DNA of 64,000 nt, taken from G963665975 sp963665975. Lineage in GTDB: Bacteria > Bacteroidota > Rhodothermia > Rhodothermales > Bin80. The stretch's first letter is position 1. The number at the start of each line of letters is the position of its first letter. Made by a program: the position numbers and the translations under genes. The notes under the pieces were generated by a model. That model searched no databases and was not told the DNA's origin. It saw only the letters and a list, made by a program, of their open reading frames with translations. The stretch covers positions 2,914,001 through 2,978,000 of the forward strand of contig OY762508.1 in NCBI GenBank assembly GCA_963665975.1. The letters run 5' to 3'. Below are positions 60,979 to 64,000 of the stretch, piece by piece.

Positions 60979-61521
60979 ATGCTCAGATACTGCGCCTTGG
61001 TCGTCCTCTTCACTTTCAGCGCCTTCGTAATGGCCGCAGGTCCGAGTCTGGCGCAGGATGGGGAGCCGGAAACGCCGTTTTCGAGCGAGACAATTCACAT
61101 AGGTGTTGTCGTTTCGGATCTGGAGGCCTCAATGAAGTTCTATATGGAAGCTATTGGCATGCAGCATGTCTCCGGCTTCGATATTGGCGCCGACCTTGGG
61201 AAAGACCTGGGCCTTAGTGATGGAATTGCGTTCCGGGTAGAGGTGTTGCAACTCGGAACGGACGAGGATGCCACACAGTGGAAGCTCATGACATTCGGCG
61301 ACCGGGCAGAAGGCCAGGAGAACAGCTTCATTCACGATCGCGTGGGCATGCAGTACATCACCGTTTACGTGCGGGATCTGAACGACGCTGTCATGCGGCT
61401 GGATGCGGCAGACATTCCGATGCTTGGGCAGACGCCGGCGCCGATTCCGGATGGTAATCATTTCGTGCTTGTACAGGACCCCGACGGCAACTTCGTTGAG
61501 GTCATCGGGCCTATGCCATAA
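60979..61521 (+). CDS. Secreted VOC (glyoxalase-fold) protein
   Basis: A signal peptide (LVVLFTFSAFVMAAGPSLAQ) precedes a glyoxalase/bleomycin-resistance fold: IHIGVVVSDLEASMKFYMEA, then YITVYVRDLNDAVMRLDAAD and FVLVQDPDGNFVEVIG. His and Glu at strand ends are possible metal ligands. VOC proteins are mostly cytoplasmic, so the export signal is noteworthy. The reaction cannot be assigned. It is 76 bp after the kinase-lyase fusion and 41 bp before the aminopeptidase gene, all on +. Confidence 0.88.
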   Translation: MLRYCALVVLFTFSAFVMAAGPSLAQDGEPETPFSSETIHIGVVVSDLEASMKFYMEAIGMQHVSGFDIGADLGKDLGLSDGIAFRVEVLQLGTDEDATQWKLMTFGDRAEGQENSFIHDRVGMQYITVYVRDLNDAVMRLDAADIPMLGQTPAPIPDGNHFVLVQDPDGNFVEVIGPMP

Positions 61522-61562
61522 ACCCGGCGCCTGCATGGCGGGGGCGCAACAGAGGAGTCATC

Positions 61563-62951
61563 ATGATTCGCGCTCAGACGTACGCCGACCGGCGGCAAGT
61601 GCTTCAGCAGCAATTGAAGTCCGGATTGGCCGTATTCATGGGAAACGACGAAAGCCCCATGAATTACCGGGACAATACGTATCCCTATCGGCAGGATAGC
61701 TCGTTCTTGTACTATTGGGGCTTGAGTAGCCCTGGGCTCGCGGCCGTTCTGGACGTTGATGAGAACCGTAACACGCTTTTTGGCGATGAGGCATCTATTG
61801 CCGACATCGTGTGGACCGGGCCGCAGTCCCGCTTTGCGGATCGGGCGGAGCGTGTAGGAGTGGACTATACGGAACGTGCTGCTGCGCTTGCGGGGGTGCT
61901 CTCCCAGGCTGTGCAGGACGGGCGGCGCGTACACTTCTTGCCGCAGTACCGGGCAGACAGCCAGTGCAGACTAGAGGCATATCTGGGCCTCGGACCCGGG
62001 GCCGCTGTGCAGCATGCCTCGAATGCCCTCGTCCGCGCGGTCATCGCGCAGCGCAGCATGAAGGATGCAGGTGAAATTGCTGAAATCGAGACGGCGCTCG
62101 CCATCAGTCGGGACATGCACGTCTATGGAATGCGAGAGGCCAGACCGGGGCGCTACGAGCGCGAGGTCGCTGGCGCAATCGAAGGCATAGCCATCGCCGG
62201 GGGAGGCCGGCTGGCGTTTCCCATCATCTTTTCGCGTCGTGGTCAGATCCTGCACAACCACGCGTACGACAATCGGCTCCAGGACGGAGACTTGGTCGTC
62301 AATGACAGTGGCGCTTCATCCCGGATGGGCTACGCCAGCGACATAACGCGCACTATTCCGGTGAGCGGTAGGTTTTCCGACCGCCAGCGGGCAATCTACC
62401 AGGCAGTCCTTGGTGCGCAGGAACGCGCTCTGGCGGCCATTCAGCCAGGTGTGCGCTTCCGGGATGTCCATCTCATAGCAGCACGGTCGCTTGCAAGTGA
62501 TCTCAAGGATCTGGGACTCATGAAGGGCGATGTTGATGAAGCCGTGGCGGCCGGGGCCCATGCGCTATTTTTCCCCCACGGCCTGGGTCATCATATGGGG
62601 CTTGACGTGCACGACCTGGAAGGCCTGGGGGAAGATCTGGTGGGTTATGACGAGGAAACCCGGCGTGACCAGCAGTTTGGTCTGGGATATCTGCGTCTTG
62701 GCAAGGCCTTGCAGCAGCAATACGTGGTGACAGTGGAGCCTGGCTGCTACTTTATCGGACCGCTTATTGATCAGTGGCGCGCTGATCGTCGACACGAGGA
62801 GTTCATCAAGTACGACGCCGTGGATGCCTGGCGGGGCCTGGGAGGCGTGCGCATCGAAGACGACGTCCTGGTAACGAATGCTGGCGCGCGCATTCTCGGA
62901 CCACCTATCCCGAAATCGGTAGCCGACGTGGAGGCTACGTGCGAGCGGTAG
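61563..62951 (+). CDS. pepP: Aminopeptidase P-like M24 metallopeptidase
   Basis: This enzyme removes N-terminal residues before proline, using a two-manganese pita-bread fold. The N-terminal creatinase/prolidase-like domain (about 1-170) has YPYRQDSSFLYYWGLSSPGL. The metal site is complete: VVNDSGASSRMGYASDITRT (two Asp), FFPHGLGHHMGLDVHD (His), VTVEPGCYF (Glu) and GGVRIEDDVLV (Glu). At 462 residues it matches bacterial PepP. The start at 61563 is close to the VOC gene and probably in the same transcript. Converges with mtaB, ending 6 bp away. Confidence 0.93.
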   Translation: MIRAQTYADRRQVLQQQLKSGLAVFMGNDESPMNYRDNTYPYRQDSSFLYYWGLSSPGLAAVLDVDENRNTLFGDEASIADIVWTGPQSRFADRAERVGVDYTERAAALAGVLSQAVQDGRRVHFLPQYRADSQCRLEAYLGLGPGAAVQHASNALVRAVIAQRSMKDAGEIAEIETALAISRDMHVYGMREARPGRYEREVAGAIEGIAIAGGGRLAFPIIFSRRGQILHNHAYDNRLQDGDLVVNDSGASSRMGYASDITRTIPVSGRFSDRQRAIYQAVLGAQERALAAIQPGVRFRDVHLIAARSLASDLKDLGLMKGDVDEAVAAGAHALFFPHGLGHHMGLDVHDLEGLGEDLVGYDEETRRDQQFGLGYLRLGKALQQQYVVTVEPGCYFIGPLIDQWRADRRHEEFIKYDAVDAWRGLGGVRIEDDVLVTNAGARILGPPIPKSVADVEATCER

Positions 62952-62957
62952 CACCTG

Positions 62958-64000
62958 TCAGGGAGATGCGCCTTCGACGATGCCATCGGAGCATATACGG
63001 GCTAGGCGCACGGATTCGACTAATCCTGTGCGTGCCTGGTCATACTCTCGCCGCACGCGGATGTAGTTATCCGTATATCCGTACATTCCGCCATTCTTTG
63101 CGGATCGTTCCCACAGGACCGGTCGCACCGTGCCCAGATTTGTGCGGGTAAAGGCTTGCTGCTTTTTCTCCGACAGTAGCCGCAGTTGCCGGTTACGCTG
63201 CACGCGCACGGGCATGGGAACCGGTGCACCCATGCGTTCGGGTTGCTCGACCGCGACGGTGTTCGCGCGTTCCGAATAGGTGAATACGTGCAGGTAGGCT
63301 ACCGGAAGGTCACGCAGAAAATCCAGGGTGTGTTCGAACCGGATGTCCGTTTCCGCGGGGAACCCTACGATCACGTCGGAACCGATAGCCGCTTCGGGCA
63401 TCCGGTGGACAATGCGCGCCACCCGATCCGCGTACCGCGCGCGGCGGTAGCGGCGGCGCATGGCGCCGAGCACGGCGTCGTCGCCGCTCTGAAGCGGGAT
63501 ATGGAAGTGGGGCAAGAAGCGGTCGGATGCGGCCACGAAGTCGATGATGGCATCGGTAAGGAGGTTGGGCTCGATAGACGAAATCCGGTACCGCTCAATA
63601 CCGGCGACCGTATCCAATCGTCGCAACAGGTCCAACAGCGCAACGTGTTCGGCCAGGTCCTGCCCAAAGAGTCCGATATTGACACCGGTGAGCACGATTT
63701 CTCTTACACCTCGCAAGGCCAAGTCCCTGGCTTGTGCGACCAACAGGTCCATGGACCCCGACCGGCTGCGACCCCGCGCCAGCGGAATGGTGCAAAACGC
63801 GCAAGAGTAGTCGCATCCGTCCTGCACCTTGAGGTAGGCGCGCGTCTGACTTGAGGAAAGATGCGCCGGGGCGAACGTGTCATTGTCGTTAATGCACGAA
63901 ACGTGGATTTGCGTGCGCTTGCGCTTTTCGAAGCTGTCGATGAAGTCAAACAGGCGGGCTTTCTCGTGCGTGCCCAAGACCACATCCACGCCGGATATGG
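62958..64000 (-). CDS. mtaB: tRNA threonylcarbamoyladenosine methylthiotransferase MtaB, N-terminus cut by window edge
   Basis: A radical-SAM methylthiotransferase that adds a methylthio group to t6A37 of tRNAs decoding ANN codons. The radical SAM site CDYSCAFCTIPLARGRSRSG (C-x3-C-x2-C) is followed by VREIVLTGVNIGLFGQDL, RYRISSIEPNLLTDAIIDFV, LPHFHIPLQSGDDAVLGAMR and IGSDVIVGFPAETDIRFEHT. These match the MtaB branch better than RimO or MiaB. The frame stays open to base 64000; the upstream part (UPF0004 N-terminal domain) lies outside. An in-frame GTG at 63989 is not the start. It needs Fe-S clusters, for which Mrp/Nfu-type proteins at 6-7.5 kb are possible suppliers. Confidence 0.92.
   Translation of the reverse strand, partial: ISGVDVVLGTHEKARLFDFIDSFEKRKRTQIHVSCINDNDTFAPAHLSSSQTRAYLKVQDGCDYSCAFCTIPLARGRSRSGSMDLLVAQARDLALRGVREIVLTGVNIGLFGQDLAEHVALLDLLRRLDTVAGIERYRISSIEPNLLTDAIIDFVAASDRFLPHFHIPLQSGDDAVLGAMRRRYRRARYADRVARIVHRMPEAAIGSDVIVGFPAETDIRFEHTLDFLRDLPVAYLHVFTYSERANTVAVEQPERMGAPVPMPVRVQRNRQLRLLSEKKQQAFTRTNLGTVRPVLWERSAKNGGMYGYTDNYIRVRREYDQARTGLVESVRLARICSDGIVEGASP

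Noticed and set aside
1..64000. tRNA, rRNA, CRISPR arrays, insertion sequences or prophage
   Set aside because: No tRNA T-loop with a cloverleaf context, no spaced direct repeats, and no transposase or integrase motifs were seen on reading.

Overview
The window looks like chromosomal DNA of a moderately GC-rich bacterium of the Bacteroidota/Rhodothermota side of the FCB group. The reasons are internal: a secreted FG-GAP protein ending in a type IX secretion (Por) sorting domain, a TonB-dependent receptor paired with a DUF4249 lipoprotein, 6-bladed beta-propeller lipoproteins, DUF2911, an Mrp ATPase of the kind without a CxxC pair, and a FloA/PspA membrane-stress neighbourhood. I see no rRNA, tRNA, CRISPR array, insertion sequence or prophage. 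The assignment to Rhodothermota is an inference from these families, not a search result.

Layout. 0-4 kb: a left-truncated membrane/GAF/PP2C (SpoIIE-type) phosphatase, divergent from a membrane-anchored protein built from an internal repeat that I do not recognise. 4-7.5 kb: prmA, a Ppx/GppA-type phosphatase, mrp and a NifU C-terminal scaffold protein, all on +. 7.5-9.9 kb: an M20 amidohydrolase and a DUF58 protein on -. 10-11.6 kb: pyrR-pyrB. 11.6-17.2 kb: xdhC (-) divergent from a coxSLM-type molybdenum hydroxylase operon, followed by a two-helix small protein. 17.3-21.1 kb: pckA and a long-chain acyl-CoA synthetase. A gap of about 0.9 kb precedes moaC and floA (22-23.5 kb). 23.7-27.3 kb: a CorC/HlyC-type protein, then a three-gene pspA cassette whose middle gene looks like a duplicated PspA tail. 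27.4-31.1 kb: a pyrimidine phosphorylase, a cysteine-free L31 and uvrB.

31.3-36.5 kb carries a secreted amidohydrolase-DUF2911 fusion and two paralogous seven-bladed FG-GAP proteins, only the first with a T9SS tail. Convergent to these is a CAP-domain lipoprotein gene with a clear frameshift. 37-42.4 kb: ilvE, a family 2 glycosyltransferase, a DUF4249 protein and a TonB receptor. 42.8-50 kb: a small membrane protein, an orphan MoxR/ChlI-type AAA+ ATPase, two beta-propeller lipoproteins, an HtrA-like protease, a decayed aldo/keto reductase and a predicted outer-membrane barrel. 50-54.3 kb: a tightly packed operon of a GcvT-like folate enzyme and two related FAD oxidoreductases. 54.5-63 kb: galK, a DapA-family lyase, an aminotransferase, a 1010-residue kinase-M23-aminotransferase/phospholyase fusion, a secreted VOC protein and an aminopeptidase P. 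mtaB is cut by the right edge.

How the genes fit together: moaC and xdhC support the CoxSLM hydroxylase (cofactor synthesis and insertion); mrp and the NifU-type protein are likely iron-sulfur assembly factors that could serve CoxS and MtaB. floA, the CorC-like protein and the pspA cassette form a membrane-integrity neighbourhood. The most promising less-described systems are the pspA cassette with its tail paralogue, the GcvT/FAD/FAD operon, and the tri-domain kinase-peptidase-phospholyase with its DapA and aminotransferase neighbours.
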